Positions 22,573 through 34,999 of a stretch of 64,000 nucleotides of DNA are shown here, piece by piece. The translations under genes and the position numbers were made by a program. Source of the stretch: Liolophura sinensis (lineage: Eukaryota > Mollusca > Polyplacophora > Chitonida > Chitonidae); assembly GCF_032854445.1 (NCBI RefSeq), contig NC_088301.1, forward strand, positions 13,266,281 through 13,330,280, written 5' to 3'. Every line of letters begins with the position of its first letter. The first letter of the stretch is position 1. The notes beneath the pieces were generated by a model, which had not been told where the DNA came from, searched no databases, and was given only the letters and a program-made list of their open reading frames with translations.

Positions 22573-24764
22573 ACAGGGCATGTGTAAATATACACACAAG
22601 TTAAGCTCAACCATAACACATCAAAGCAAAAGTTGCACCCCGAAGTACATTTAGCAAGTATCTAAGTGCTAAGACCCAAGTGAATCTGTTGTTCTGATTG
22701 AAATATCGAAACTTTTCAACCGAACGCTATCGAATCTAATGCTGTGACGTCATGATACACTCTGACGTCACATGTATTGCTACCTATGGTATAATCATGT
22801 TTGTAATGCTGCTGCCAGTTTCAAGGAAGGAAACAGTTCAATCGTTGTTCTTCTTGTTGTTGTTGTTGTTTCTCAGATCTCTATACGTATTCGTTACCCA
22901 TGGCAACCTCTGCCAGTAGTTTAACACTAACTGATCTCTTTGGCTGATCGCCATGTTTTTCCTGACGTAACTGCGTCTGTGACATCATCTACTAGATCTC
23001 TTTCCTCATAAACAAGTGGATATTTTTGTATTTGGAACTATTCAGGAAGAAACTTCTCTCAACAGAGGTCTGTGGAGCCTCAAGCTTATATCATCCCCAG
23101 GCTTCGCAGCATGCAACTCCTACACATTTTATAGCGTTATCACTGTCAATAATTTCATGCATGAAGGTCATATCTTGTTCCAATGGCAGTTTTTTTAACT
23201 CCCATCCCTGTACTATAAATTCATTATATTGGTATGTATTTTAAAAACTCTACCCTCCCCCAAACCCCCTTTTATCTTTGTGGTGCAATTTTTTTTTAAA
23301 TTTTTCACTCTTACACTCACCGACTCATCGTCCTACAGTATTCGATAAAATACATGTATAAACAACAACTGCAATCTAATCTTTAACATTGCTATCCTTT
23401 CACTTGATATTTTCGAATGGAGAACTTGTAATTTATTACTAGCTCTTTGTAGTCAAATCTACAAGAACTGGTGCTTACGATACACACATTTTACATATTT
23501 GGACGCATTGCAGCATGCATGACAGGAAATTTCGAAAAGCCCGTTTGTGTGTGTTAGCTAAGGAACAAGGGCTGTTCTGAACAACTATACTGCTGACACT
23601 ATGGTTTGATCTCTGCATCCACATTGGAGAACGAGTCATTATTGTCCTCGAGCGAGAAAATGTTGGAATTAACATATGAGATCAAATGCTTGAAATGTTG
23701 AATGTATGTACGATTTCAGTACGTGCATAGTATAGGTGAAATCAGTTTCTTGCCTCTCATTTTAACCCGTCCCTTGTTAATAGTTATAAGTGCTGAGGTA
23801 GAATTCTCCTTCTCGCGAAGTTCATTTTTCTTTTCTCAACTGTATACCTGTTCCAAATCTTTCGATTTGTAATCGAAAGGAAAACCAAGCACATGTGTGC
23901 GAGATTTCTTCACCTAGCTGTTACATATAGTCCACTCTTCGATAGGGAAATAATGTACAACCAAAGTATGCCTTAAAAGTAACGTGTAGACTGTTAGACA
24001 ACGTGTATTGTTTTGATAAATATGCCCCCCCCCCCCCCCCCAACCTCCACCATCAAGTACATACATGTTTAGTGTGACTGAAAAAAAACAAAAGAGAAAT
24101 GACTGACATACACCTAGAGCTTCCGTAATTTCCTAATACACTAATGCTATTTCTTCCGAACTGACCTTCTGGCGTTTTCACCCTTTCTGGTATATCTCAG
24201 CGCAGCATGATATCCAGTAACTTCCTTATTTGTCATTTGCTGTTTTAAAGTCCACGCCTTATTGACGACATTCATCAAAGGAGTCGCGATTTTTATTTTC
24301 TCACCGTCCCCCTGTTTGTTAGGAGTATTTCCAACTGGATCATTTTTTCCTACAGTCTAAATTTTCAACCGCGATAGGTTTTGAAAGGGAGATAATCTGG
24401 GGGTATGTTTTATAAAGTAGACTTGTTTCCGTTAATATTCGCAAGCTTTCCAGTCGTGCAACTGATCTCGTCGCGTTATTCATTATGTTTACCTAAGGGG
24501 TAGTATAAAATTTAAATTCAGAAATTTAACCATGGTGTTAAAAGTCAGGCCTAGTGTGAAGTTTGAGCCATCCTGTTTCTGTACCATTCGGTTTCATGTG
24601 GAATAACTTCGTACATTCCAATGCGTTACACGGGTTTACGTACTATAATGACTTAAGCTTTCACCTTGCGATGCTATGGTATAATATGATGGAGTCGAGA
24701 GCATCTCTCACAACGAGATGGTGTATATTCACCGTTACGTACTTTCAAAAAAATAATAATAATA
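22573..24764. other. No gene recognised
   Basis: AT-rich sequence after the gene. It holds a CRE pair (22745-22770), a short TTG repeat near 22850-22872, a 17-base C run (24025-24041) and no credible exon on either strand. Confidence 0.5.
22745..22770. promoter_or_regulatory. Pair of perfect CRE palindromes
   Basis: TGACGTCA occurs at 22745-22752 and again at 22763-22770, 18 bp start to start, about 170 bp past the probable polyadenylation signal. TGACGTCA is the full CREB/ATF site. Two perfect 8-mers this close are unlikely by chance, but no adjacent promoter or exon is visible. Confidence 0.35.
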
Positions 24765-24965
24765 ATCTGTTAATTTTAACAGAAAGTTTGTTATCTGAAT
24801 GATGCTAGAAGATGTATTCCGTTATTATAACATAATACTTTGTCACATTCAACATAATATCATGTTAGTCTAATACAATATTTGTGTTGATTTCTTGAAT
24901 ATTTCAGCTATATTTAACAGAATAATCTGCCGCAATAACAGAATACATTCTAGCTTTATACAGAC
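24765..24965 (-). mobile_element. MITE-A copy (inverted)
   Basis: The core 24795-24954 has inverted ends: GCTAGAAGATGTATTCCGTT on the left and GAATACATTCTAGC on the right. Read on the - strand it matches the 62184-62432 copy along most of its length. The 16 bp palindrome CTGTTAATTTTAACAG flanks its left end (24767-24782). Confidence 0.72.
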
Positions 24966-25032
24966 AATAGTCTTTCTGTTCAGTTTAACAAATTATTGGA
25001 GAGTTTTGGTTCGTTATCGTATGGATGGTTGT

Positions 25033-25034
<2 letters not shown>

Positions 25035-25110
<76 letters not shown>
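25035..25110. repeat. (AT)38 microsatellite
   Basis: 76 uninterrupted bases of alternating AT; self-complementary and potentially cruciform-forming. Confidence 0.98.
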
Positions 25111-25112
<2 letters not shown>

Positions 25113-27309
25113 CTGTATGGTATCCCTTAACTCAAAAGTGGCTGTGGACACATCATGTTTCTTGTAAGCGCAATTCAAAATTGCGTGTGTGTTTATTCAT
25201 ATAGCGGTTTATTCAGTTTTGTCACTCATTCCTTGTAACCGTTACATAAGAGTTTGGGGCCACGCTTGTCGTAGTCTAGCTGTTGTCGACATCACCAGAT
25301 TGTAATGATGACACGGTCGTCCGTTAGAATGTCTGTGTATTCGAGGCTATAATTCATTATTCCAAACTACTGCTATACATGTGCGACGTTGAGGCTTAGA
25401 GTGCCCTCGTACTTTTCTATACCGGTGCTATTTGTCCCGAGTCTGGTTTGCACAATACCCTTGGAATGTTCCATTTGTTAAATGAGTGAGACAGGGGTGT
25501 TGTAAAACCGTTACAACACAGGAAAACAAAATCGTGAGTTTTGGGTCGAATAGGTCAAAAAGGACTTTCATTCCTAAAGGCAGCTTAAGATATGTTATTT
25601 CAAATAGGCCTGTAATGAGGAGGAGAAAAATAAATGGAGAACAATAATGAAAGTAAATGTTAAATGTGCCATATCAGTTTAACACCGACCGGAATCCCGG
25701 TTCCAATTTCAAGTTAGGAATTTCAAATAACAGTGAAGCAGAACCTGGTAATTTACGCTGAATTCTTTAATATGTATGGCTTTCAGTCAGCGAGATACAT
25801 GTACATGTAGCAAATGGAACATTCCCCGGGTTTATTTACCAAACTGCGTATTATTTAAGACAGAGTATGGTGAATTATCTATAGTTACGGTTGATAAAAC
25901 ACAAAAAATGTAGAAGGTTTTATAAACTTTATTTATTTAAGATCACATTTAGAGACACTGCTGTGGTATGAACTCGTTTTCTAATCACCTGACGTCATTT
26001 GTAATTAATTCTAATAAAGTTCTCTACAAACGTTAATATTTTTCTGTGATCATTGTATCCAAAAAAGGACATAAAGTCTTCGGAAATAGTGTGAGTTTGT
26101 ACAAAATGGATCAGGAAATTGCGCCCCCCCCCCCCCCCCCCCCCCCAAAAAAAACGCCCACAGTTGTAACTAGTTCAAACGCAACATTAAAACGTTGTGC
26201 TCATTTTTATCAAAACAACAGATAGTTGTCGGTAGATAGTTGTCGGTACTTCTGGGCATAGATCACGTAGTCCACTTGAGCCTTTAACGGTATATAACTG
26301 TGTAGCAGTTCGCGGCAAGCAGCATGCGAGCAATTTACGCTCTACAGTTCGACCACAATCCGGCTTCTCGTGATTAATTGTTTCTATCTCAGAGATCCCT
26401 TGGCTCTGTCCGGTTTCCCTGATACATATATCTGACGGGCAACGATCTTAATTAATCACAAACGGATCCTACACACACGTGGTACATTTGAGCAGACTTG
26501 AAACTCTACTCACGATTACAAAATTCCCAACCAACGACAAAGTCATAGACAATTTAGTTCTGCATGATTGCTTCATTTGTTTACTTACTGAAAAAAGTAG
26601 ATGAACATCCAGCGCCGAACTGAAGAATATTTCATTTAAGCACTGCTGGTTTAGATATAACAGGAGGAGGAAAATTGCGTGTACGAAATAAACCACCAGC
26701 CTGTGGCAAATAACACACAGATTTCCCCGAGCGGAGCAAGCTCAGAGTGTAATTTTCATCGAACTTCATGCAAGATCACCAAGCAGCAAGCTACGCATGC
26801 GCTGCGAGGTGATTCCAAACTGGTGCTGAAATGTCGCCGACTAAAAGGGCGCATTTAAAATTATCTATTTTACACTTAGTCCCAACATGTCGCTGGCTGA
26901 AATATACTTTGGGGAAATGTCGCATTTTCACTTTCCTGCCGAAATTCATACCGATGGCTAAAATGTCGCCAATCGAAATGTCGTGACATCATAGTTGTTC
27001 GGTGTCGTCATCGTAAGCAGCTTCAGAGTGGAGATTTATATATGGTTGTATATTGTCAGTAATGTGTTCATTCTCTTTCATTCAGATGCTAATTGGGGGT
27101 GATGTAATATACAACTGTTTAATAAATGTGGTCTAAAATCTGTTTAGCGTTTCTAATTAAAGTAATGTTGTGCTGTTCTGTGATCATTCAATCCAAGGGC
27201 AGTAACTTATGTACTGAATACGGAGTCAGTGTTTCCATGGTTTAATCAAATTTTAAACAATTTTCGTAGTTATCTCCCCTTCACTATCTGCAGTGTACTA
27301 TTCTCAGCA
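25111..27309. other. No gene recognised
   Basis: Contains a 23-base C run (26124-26146) and a zone (about 26826-26985) in which AAATGTCGCC-like phrases recur at least five times at irregular spacing. No exon or element could be named. Confidence 0.45.
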
Positions 27310-27575
27310 GCTAATGAGCGTTACTCCATACCTTATGGTGCATCTAATGTCTTGAGTTTGGCGTAAAGTACAAATCAGACAATTAGATAAATTAGCTCAG
27401 ACCAACTGCTTTTGATCACTGAGGTTACGTGTTCGATCGCAGTACATGCTGGCTAGTATACGCGGCCTTCTGTCTTGCGGTGTGGTTTCTGTGAAGCTTA
27501 CATACCTGCTCACTGGCCCGACAACCTTCGTGTCAGAGAAATTTTCTTGAGAACAGCGTATAAACAACAATCAGA
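27310..27575 (+). mobile_element. Two diverged SINE fragments
   Basis: A tail fragment (TCTTGAGTTTGGCGTAAAGT, to about 27385) is followed by a copy with B-box-like GTTACGTGTTCGATCGC and a TTTTCTTGAGAACAGCGTAT tail. They carry the same tail module on a different head. Confidence 0.55.
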
Positions 27576-27641
27576 TTAGCAGACGGTATATGTAAGGTTT
27601 CTCTTTACGTAAGGTTTCGCACAATGATGACCCCTTTGCCG

Positions 27642-27690
27642 TCATATGACTAAGCAATTGTTAAATACGACGTAAAAACCTAAGTATACA
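27642..27690 (+). mobile_element. SINE-2 tail fragment
   Basis: GTCATATGACTAAGCAATTG, then AATACGACGTAAAAACCTAA. GTAAGGTTTCG occurs on both sides, but it is also repeated further upstream, so a target-site duplication is uncertain. Confidence 0.6.
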
Positions 27691-27949
27691 TACATACGTA
27701 AGTAAGGTTTCGTTATATTGACCTACCGCAAGTATTAACCTAACATGCACATTAAAACCAGTGTAATTCTAATACTCACTGTGGAGTTCTGCTTTGTAGT
27801 GGAAGAAAAAACCTTAAAATATCTGTGTCTTTGCTTCGGATGTGAGGTTGCGTCCCAACATATTATTTTAGCCATGTCACCAAAGTGTCTCTTCGTATTT
27901 AATTGGTTTTTGTTTCACGGTTTACTAAAAAATACATACAATGCTGGTC

Positions 27950-28150
27950 AGTTTGATGGGTGAAGGAAACCAGAGTGTCCCGCGTAAACCGTCCACCTTT
28001 GGCAATTACTAACGATTTTCCAATATGTCACTTCCAAATATGCACACTGTTGTTGGAAAACTGGTAATCTTGAATGCATGTTACACTGCACACTAAAACG
28101 GTCTACGAGCGCCCTCGACGGATTAATGACAATAAGACCCCAACAAGCTG
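27950..28150 (-). mobile_element. SINE-3 fragment
   Basis: GAAGGAAACCAGAGTGTCCC, GCGTAAACCGTCCACCTTTG and CTAACGATTTTCC match the better copies at 41942-42345 and 55451-55790. Confidence 0.65.
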
Positions 28151-28477
28151 TGAGCGTGAGGGGACAATATTCATGGAGATCCTCACATCAACGTCATGCG
28201 GAAGACAGTTATACAAGATTGTTTAACTGGAAATAGAAGTAGTCTACAGCTTTCCAACGACGTCGGAAAGACATACGCTGGTAATGACCCATGGCATAAA
28301 ATCCAGCGCGTAACACAGATTTGAAGGTATATCTCAGGCTTTTCATTGCAACTGTTCATGTAAATAAAGCGGTGATATAAAAACTGCCCCTTGTTTATGC
28401 GACACCTAGTTCCGGGGTAAGCGGGCTATACGGAATTAGATAGCATATATGCTTACATACATAGCATAGCGGACCGC

Positions 28478-28690
28478 TTCGGTGGCCTAATGGTTAGAGC
28501 GCGCCCACCTCGCAGTTGGGATTGAGATTTGTGATCAAAACCGTCTCAGGTCATAGCAAAGAAATATACTAGCCATGCCAGAAGAAAACACAGTGTATGT
28601 ACACCACCCTAATGACTTCTCGTGGTCATATGACTGAAAAATCGTTAAGCATGATATACAACCCAACCATACATGCACACAGCCACACAC
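28478..28690 (+). mobile_element. SINE-2-type element, diverged
   Basis: The head GGTGGCCTAATGGTTAGAGC is tRNA-like and is shared with 3358-3425. The end GTCATATGACTGAAAAATCG is the SINE-2 tail. Confidence 0.7.
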
Positions 28691-29063
28691 AAATCCCCGA
28701 CGCTGAAACTGTAAATTCTAGTTTCAAGAAATTTTAGAGGCGCTCGATAAAGCCTACATAGGTTTTTAAGGTTTCAGCGGCAATGTTTTATGACATATGA
28801 ATTTAATCGTCTTTGTACATGCTTAAACCACATGCAGGGTTTCTCTGGGATATCGTCCACAGATGGATATATTATAGTTAGCAATTCTCAAATTAAAGTC
28901 ATCTCATTGCAATAGAAACATCCGAACCAGCATAGTCTCCTTTAACACCAGGGAACTAATGGGCTATATTTTCTTCACTTCTTCGTTCATAGGGATAATG
29001 CACCGCCTGGAGGTCGTCTATCTAAGACCGAGCTTTATGGAGATGATTATTTTCCAAAATCTT

Positions 29064-29287
29064 CTTATTTATTTATTTATTCACTTATTCAACGGCGGCC
29101 AGCATTATGGTGCATGGGAGGAGTCCAGAGATACCCGCGGCAATCTGCAGGTTACAGGCAAACCTTCTCACGTACAACTGGAGAGGAAGCCAGAATGAGC
29201 TGAATTTGAAGCGACCGTATCGAGGACAGAATCTTGGGTCATTGAGCTGCGTTAGCACGCTATAACAACCTCGGCCACGGAGACTCC
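29064..29287 (-). mobile_element. SINE-1, near full length but diverged
   Basis: The reverse tail (TTATTTATTT), CGGCGGCCAGCATTATGGTG, GGAGAGGAAGCCAGAATGAG and the head CTCGGCCACGGAGACTCCC are present; the GTACGGCGT block is lost. Confidence 0.82.
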
Positions 29288-29362
29288 CAAAATCTTCTAC
29301 ATGTAATGGTAGTGATATAAAAAAAATCAAAAGTCTGCCAAACGGGGAGCTCTTATAGTACC

Positions 29363-29480
29363 CATTATTTATTTGATTGGTGTTTTATGCCGTACTCAAG
29401 AATATTTCACTTATACCACGGCGGCCATGGCGGGAGGAAATCGGCCAAGCAGAACCCGGTGGAATCCCACGACCATCCAC
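29363..29480 (-). mobile_element. SINE-1 fragment (3' half)
   Basis: ATTTGATTGGTGTTTTATGC, CGTACTCAAGAATATTTCAC and CCCACGACCATCCAC on the + strand. Confidence 0.82.
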
Positions 29481-32190
29481 AATAGTCCCATTTGAAGTGC
29501 ATGTATGCACATTACAGATTATTGATATGCTTTGAAGAATTGGGATGATATGCGACTGAACCAAGAGAGAAAAACTACATTTCATGAACCCAGCTCTCCT
29601 CCCCTAAATAAACAAACAAACAAAAAAAAACCCCATAAAATATCATAAAAGATAAAACCTCCTTGAATGTGATTTTAGGGTACAGAAAATCGTGTTCATG
29701 TAAGGAGAACCCCCTCGTTAATTAATTATTTATTTGCCCATAAACTTTCTGGTTTTGTTGGCATACGTACTAAAATATTCCATTAATCTATCACATGAAT
29801 CTGAAACTGTTATTTTACCAATACAGATATTGAACACACTACAAAGAGTGCTGGTGTTAGAAAAAAGAGATCCTTCTACTGCTTTTTACTTCAGTCTAAT
29901 TCTCAATTTCATGCATTGTGACACGTGGTCTTATATTATTTGTATAAAAGAAATATTCAATGGCCTTAGAAGTTTTTATTTATTTCGATAGTCGTATAAA
30001 AACAGTTAATAACGTCAAAAAAAAAATAGCCCCCTCTCTCTCCGACGCAAAATTTCTGCCTGTGAGAGAGGCGGTGGTCAAAATTTTGTTGGTCTGAAAG
30101 ATATGGACTCACACCACAATTAAATCTCCAGTAACTTACGTTTGCATGTTCAATGCCGCTGAGCACTCCTATTATCAGAAAGCCGGTGAGTGTGAGACAT
30201 TTGAGGTTCAAATCTCGATGGGAGCATGATGGGTGCATGAAATGTGTAGCTATAGCTCCTCAAACATGATATGGGCCTGGAGGTGCCAGCTTGACAACTA
30301 TAAAACGATTTTGTTTCATCCCGCTTACAAATGTCTGCATCCGCCCAAACTTGCTACTATATACAATACCCACCAAAACATACCTGGTAGGCCTACCCTC
30401 AAAAAAGGATCTGTTAAATTTAACATGAAGTGTGTAGTATGTATCCTGTCACATCGCAGCCTAATACAGAACGTGGTGAGGCGAGGCCGAAGGTCGAGCC
30501 GAGTGAAGAGAGGTCTATAGGTAACTTGTAAGTTTAATTCATTTACCCGTCGTCTTCGAGAGGCACGGTAAATATGGCCGCCCAACTTCCGGTTTTTATC
30601 ATAGCGGTCGTGTGGAAAGAATTATGGGAAAAATAGCAAGACAGCGTCATCCGCACCTGAATCTAACAATTATCAGCACAGCACGCTTATGATTTTCACT
30701 GACGTATGACACACAATCACCATTAATCTTTTAATCAGCGTTTTCTTTCTAGGCTACTTTTAAACAAAGTTCGCGTAAGAGCCCGAAGGTGAAGACGCGC
30801 AAAAGTTTAGCGTCGCGGTATTCTAGCAATCACGTGCAAATCAGCGATCGGCTCAATCTGTAGCCTATACTAGTTTCAACGGTGTTTCAGTTTCACATGT
30901 CTTGAGTTGAAAATAAAGTGATGTTTTTGGGAAGGAAAGTTTTACCAGATGTTTCACTCAGTATTTATTAGTCACAAACTAACTGCCCCTTTTATTTATT
31001 TGTTTATTTTTCGTTAAGGTAAAGGTAGTACGCACCATAACTTACGCCGAAAGGCGTACACAAGTCTGTCATCTCATCAGCCGCCATAGGCAAAAAAAAA
31101 AAAAAAAAAAATAGCATGTACAAAAATCGAATTGTTTACTTACTTTCATTATGTCGTGTTGTCAATGATTTTTATATTTCATTAGCAATTTATTTCAACT
31201 ACATCACACCCGACTGCTGAAATGAGTAAACAGTTATCCCAAAGAGGTAGAGACATGGGTATATGCTTTAATGTATGGTGCAGCAGGTGACGTGTAAACG
31301 ACATCTGATAATATATTTCAGGCAGGGGGTGAAATGCAGTTCATGAAAGAGATTTTATCATCGCTATTTCTACATGTATAGGCCTATCATAATAGGTTTA
31401 AGTTTTGTCTTGTTCCCATATTGAATACTTAGGTTACAAGTGGCTTTATAATAAAATACTAACTGGGACAAAGGGAATATATTCTTGAGCACGGCTTGTG
31501 TTGCTATTTCAGTTCCTGTAATTTAATTTGTCTAAAACTGTATAGATGTATGTGTAGGCGTACACACTACGTTTCGGTCTTAGACTTTGCCTACTTCATA
31601 TTATTCTGTTGAATATAGCACAGATGATTTTTTCAGTGCAGTCTACTTCACAACTTCCTATATAAAATGATACGCGCTGAAGAAAAAAAAAACGACAGTA
31701 AAATTATGACTAAGAGGTCATCAAAATTAGCAATAAAAATAACTGGAGCTATTTTCGTCCCCAACCTAACCAGGCTGTGATTATAGTAATTCAACACCGC
31801 ACGCACGCACGCCTTCAACGCCTGAAATGGATTACAGTTGTCTCCCTTATTACTGAAAATCCGCCATAAAGACGAACAGGGAGTTATGCAGAAGTACATC
31901 TGCAGGCGAAAGGTCACCGCTTGTGATAGCAGCTGCAGAACAGGATTATCGTTTCTAACGGTACTTTCAAAGGGCCACGTATTCCGTATCCCCTCCAAAA
32001 TGGAACCGACTAACTGTCCCTTGTCGAAACGCCAGACCTGAGAACTTAATCAGTGACCTGGTTTCTTTATAAAAGTAGTTCCCATGGATTGGATTCGAAT
32101 AATTCCGTTAAGAGTCCTCATGCAGCGAAGCGAATGAAATATACGATACACATGGCGTTCTCCGGCGCATGAATGAGGAATCATTACCGT
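29481..32190. other. No gene recognised
   Basis: Contains a B-box-like GAGGTTCAAATCTCG near 30205, an 18-20 base A run near 31092 and a 116-codon frame on the - strand (31648-31998) with no recognisable motif. Otherwise nothing can be named. Confidence 0.45.
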
Positions 32191-32195
32191 TTACA

Positions 32196-32280
32196 GTAAT
32201 TCGGGCCTAAATGTGTAATTCTGGCCTAAATGTGTAATTCGGGCCTAAAATATGTAATTCTGCCCTAAAATGTGCAATCT
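32196..32280. repeat. ~21 bp tandem repeat, four units
   Basis: TGTAATTCGGGCCTAAA-type units in succession, with CTGGCC and CTGCCC variants. Confidence 0.85.
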
Positions 32281-32540
32281 CTTGTTCATTTCTTTCCTAG
32301 CGATGAAGTTTTGTGAACAAACTGGTCTTCATTTACTCTTAAATTTCAAGAGAACAAAAGTCAATTGATTTAGGGTCCGAGTCGCCATTACGCGGGAAGA
32401 CGTAACCCATTGCGCCCTACAGTTTTCCTGATCTCCAGTGCAAATAGGTATATGAGAATTCAGTTACATCAGCGTTTTGACTCACTGACGGTGGTTAGTG
32501 CATATTAAAAATTTCATCTGTTTCTTCACTAGACTGTCCA

Positions 32541-32663
32541 AGACCAATTCATGCTGGCTTACTCTACAGTTGCAAGTCGTAAGGACTGGCAAAAACCTGC
32601 GGAAGGTTGTGGGTTTCCCCTGGTCCCTGCTGTAAAACACCAATCAAATAAATAACTAAATAA
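32541..32663 (+). mobile_element. 5'-truncated SINE-1 with 16 bp TSD
   Basis: The element runs from TTCATGCTGGCTTAC to CACCAATCAAATAAATAA, with part of the body deleted. TTCACTAGACTGTCCA flanks it exactly at 32525-32540 and 32664-32679, marking a retroposition event. Confidence 0.9.
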
Positions 32664-32986
32664 TTCACTAGACTGTCCACTTCACTCATAACGTGAGGCA
32701 GAGCAGATGTCAGGAAACCAGAAAGAAGCTAGGGTTTATGAGACTGCAAAAATACGTCAACTCCTCTCGACTCTGTATGCTCCTTCCAAGTATCCGACAA
32801 GAAAATCACACACTCAGCTTAAAAAATATCAGCGAAAAATCAGGTCTTAATATCATTATGGCAGGAGGTTTATTGTATTTCCCCAAAGGTTTTGGCCTTT
32901 ATAAAAGCCTTTATAAATATGTCTTAAGTTGGCGTATAAGGTAGATGAATCAATGAGAAAATGGGTCACCCGAATACAGCCAAATT

Positions 32987-32993
<7 letters not shown>

Positions 32994-33046
<53 letters not shown>
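32994..33046. repeat. (TA)n microsatellite
   Basis: About 26 units. A reading frame through it gives alternating Tyr-Ile and is not a gene. Confidence 0.97.
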
Positions 33047-33049
<3 letters not shown>

Positions 33050-33123
33050 TTAGAAACTACTATATACTGGAAATCAGTCATTCTGATATGTCAACCAGTT
33101 CTTCCCGTGTCCAATACAGACTC

Positions 33124-33156
33124 CTCCCCCCCCCCCCCCCACACACACACACGCAC
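33124..33156. repeat. Poly-C run joined to (AC)n
   Basis: About 17 C followed by ACACACACAC. Confidence 0.9.
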
Positions 33157-33313
33157 CACCTAGTAAGCCAGTCTATTCTGACACCATATCTAAGAATGTC
33201 TGGGGATGTTTATAAAAGATGTGTCAAGGACATCACATCAACTGGCCTCATTATGTGAGTTCGTCTGTAACTTAATGATACACTCGATTCTACCGTGGAA
33301 ATTCTCTCCAGCT

Positions 33314-33650
33314 CAGGCCACGATGGCTCAGTTGGTAGAGCGTCTTCTTCGGGGGTGGCAGATCCAGGGTCAATCCTGGGTCGGGTCACACCTAGGACCT
33401 TAAAGAGCAAGTTGTAGCTTCTTCGCTGGGCATTCAGCATTAAGGGGATAGTGCAACGACTGGTTGACCCGTATCAGCATAATGACTCGGCCTTCGGTAA
33501 GTCGCCATAGATAAAAGAGCAGTGGAAATCCGTTCTGCAACAAGGAGGCGCATCACACCTACATGCACTCTAAGGACTCCTTCGTCTTCATATCATATGA
33601 CTGAAAAATTGTTAAGTACGACGTTAAACCCTAAGCACTCACTCACTCAC
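33314..33650 (+). mobile_element. SINE-2, full length
   Basis: This is the best copy of the second family. The tRNA-like head is CCACGATGGCTCAGTTGGTA with CCAGGGTCAATCCTGGGTC. The body contains TTCAGCATTAAGGGGATAGT and GACTCGGCC. The tail is ATATGACTGAAAAATTGTTA, AGTACGACGTTAAACCC and (CACT)n. Length is about 337 bp. Confidence 0.88.
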
Positions 33651-34083
33651 TTAGATATCACCCTGTTACACTTAGATATCAGAATACGATAGTATTTCTA
33701 ATTGAAGGTCACAACTAGGCTGTGTCGGTTTCATAACGTCGAACCATGCATCCTACACGAAATTCATGCGTTTAATGAGTCATGCGCAACACGTCAACAT
33801 CACATGATCGATCTCGTGATAAGGTATCATTTTATCTTTATATGCGCGTTTCCTTATTGTTTTCCATTTCGTTAGTAAAACAGCATTTGCTTAATTTCAA
33901 CTTTGCAGTGTTTCAATCTTACCATGATAAATGATCAACTTGATCATCGTTGAACATGAAACTGAGTGTTACATAACACGATGAATTTGGATCGACTATT
34001 CTTCTGAGCCTCTGTGACATGTATCTTGTTCTTTCCATTTTGAAGGCAAATATAGAATACGGCATGTATACTTAACTGAGGCC

Positions 34084-34148
34084 GTCATATAAGTGAAATA
34101 TTCTTGAGTACGGCGTATAGACACCAATCACATAAATAATCAAATATA
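34084..34148 (+). mobile_element. 65 bp SINE-1 tail with 16 bp TSD
   Basis: ATAAGTGAAATATTCTTGAG, then GTACGGCGTATAGACACC and AATAAT. ATACTTAACTGAGGCC (34068-34083) and ATACTAAACTGAGGCC (34149-34164) flank it with one mismatch. Confidence 0.85.
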
Positions 34149-34615
34149 ATACTAAACTGAGGCCAATTGTGTACTGTATCATATGGCCACGGAGGTCCCC
34201 ACTCTGCTTTGAGTCGCGCAGCGACGAGAGTTTCAATGCGAAAGAAAATGCAATATAACCCTGTGGAAATACATTTTTCTTGCGATTTCTTCAAAGAACG
34301 GTGCGTTTATCAGTAACTGTCTGTGGTAGTTGCAGTGTGTATTTCGCGAATAATTAAACCGCCATCTCGCATTTTTGCGTTACCTCATTTTTCTGCTGTT
34401 CACAGGCTCTTTTAATCACACTGAATTCTGCAATGGCGAAGTTCCTTTGAGGCTGTTATCCTGCTCCCTTTGTGGAGCAGTGCAGCTGTGAGGAGACAAG
34501 ATACCAGAGTAACAAAGACCAACTCGAATCAGAGTTACATTTTGCAACTATCAGCTCATCACTATAAAAATAGGACTCTCGATGGCTCTGTAGTTTATTA
34601 AAAACGAAAGAGAGT

Positions 34616-34978
34616 GAGACACACTAGGCAGATTTTTTCCCTCGAGCAGGCGTTTTTTTGTGAAATTCTAAAATTCCGGCGACGTCCTATTTCGCATACG
34701 ATCTTGTCCGCTCCGAAATTCGTTGGTATCAAATATGTCTGATAGTAGCGAAGAAATGCTCTTTTTCAGCGAATTTCGGCGACCGAGTTGACTAATCAAA
34801 CAACACCAAATTTTTATGTGTCACACGAATTACTAGGTCACATGACATAACCTACTGACCACGATCAACGGAGAAATCCGACTAGTCTGTCTGCAACAAT
34901 GCTGCGAATATCGTCAGCGTATTTCGCCAGCGATTAAGTTCGTCCCAACAGGCGAAAAAATCCTTCTAGTGTGTCCCC
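34616..34978. mobile_element. MITE-B, ~362 bp with inverted ends
   Basis: The left end reads GAGACACACTAGGCAGATTT and the right end, reversed, reads GGGACACACTAGAAGGATTT; pairing continues through TTTTC and a GCAGGCG/TCGCCTG block. No reading frame is inside, so it is probably a non-autonomous DNA transposon. Confidence 0.72.
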
Positions 34979-34999
34979 GCAGGTTGGTTTTCGTCGCAG

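Noticed and set aside
32929-33258. 109-codon protein
   Set aside because: It is built on the (TA)n array and a poly-C run.
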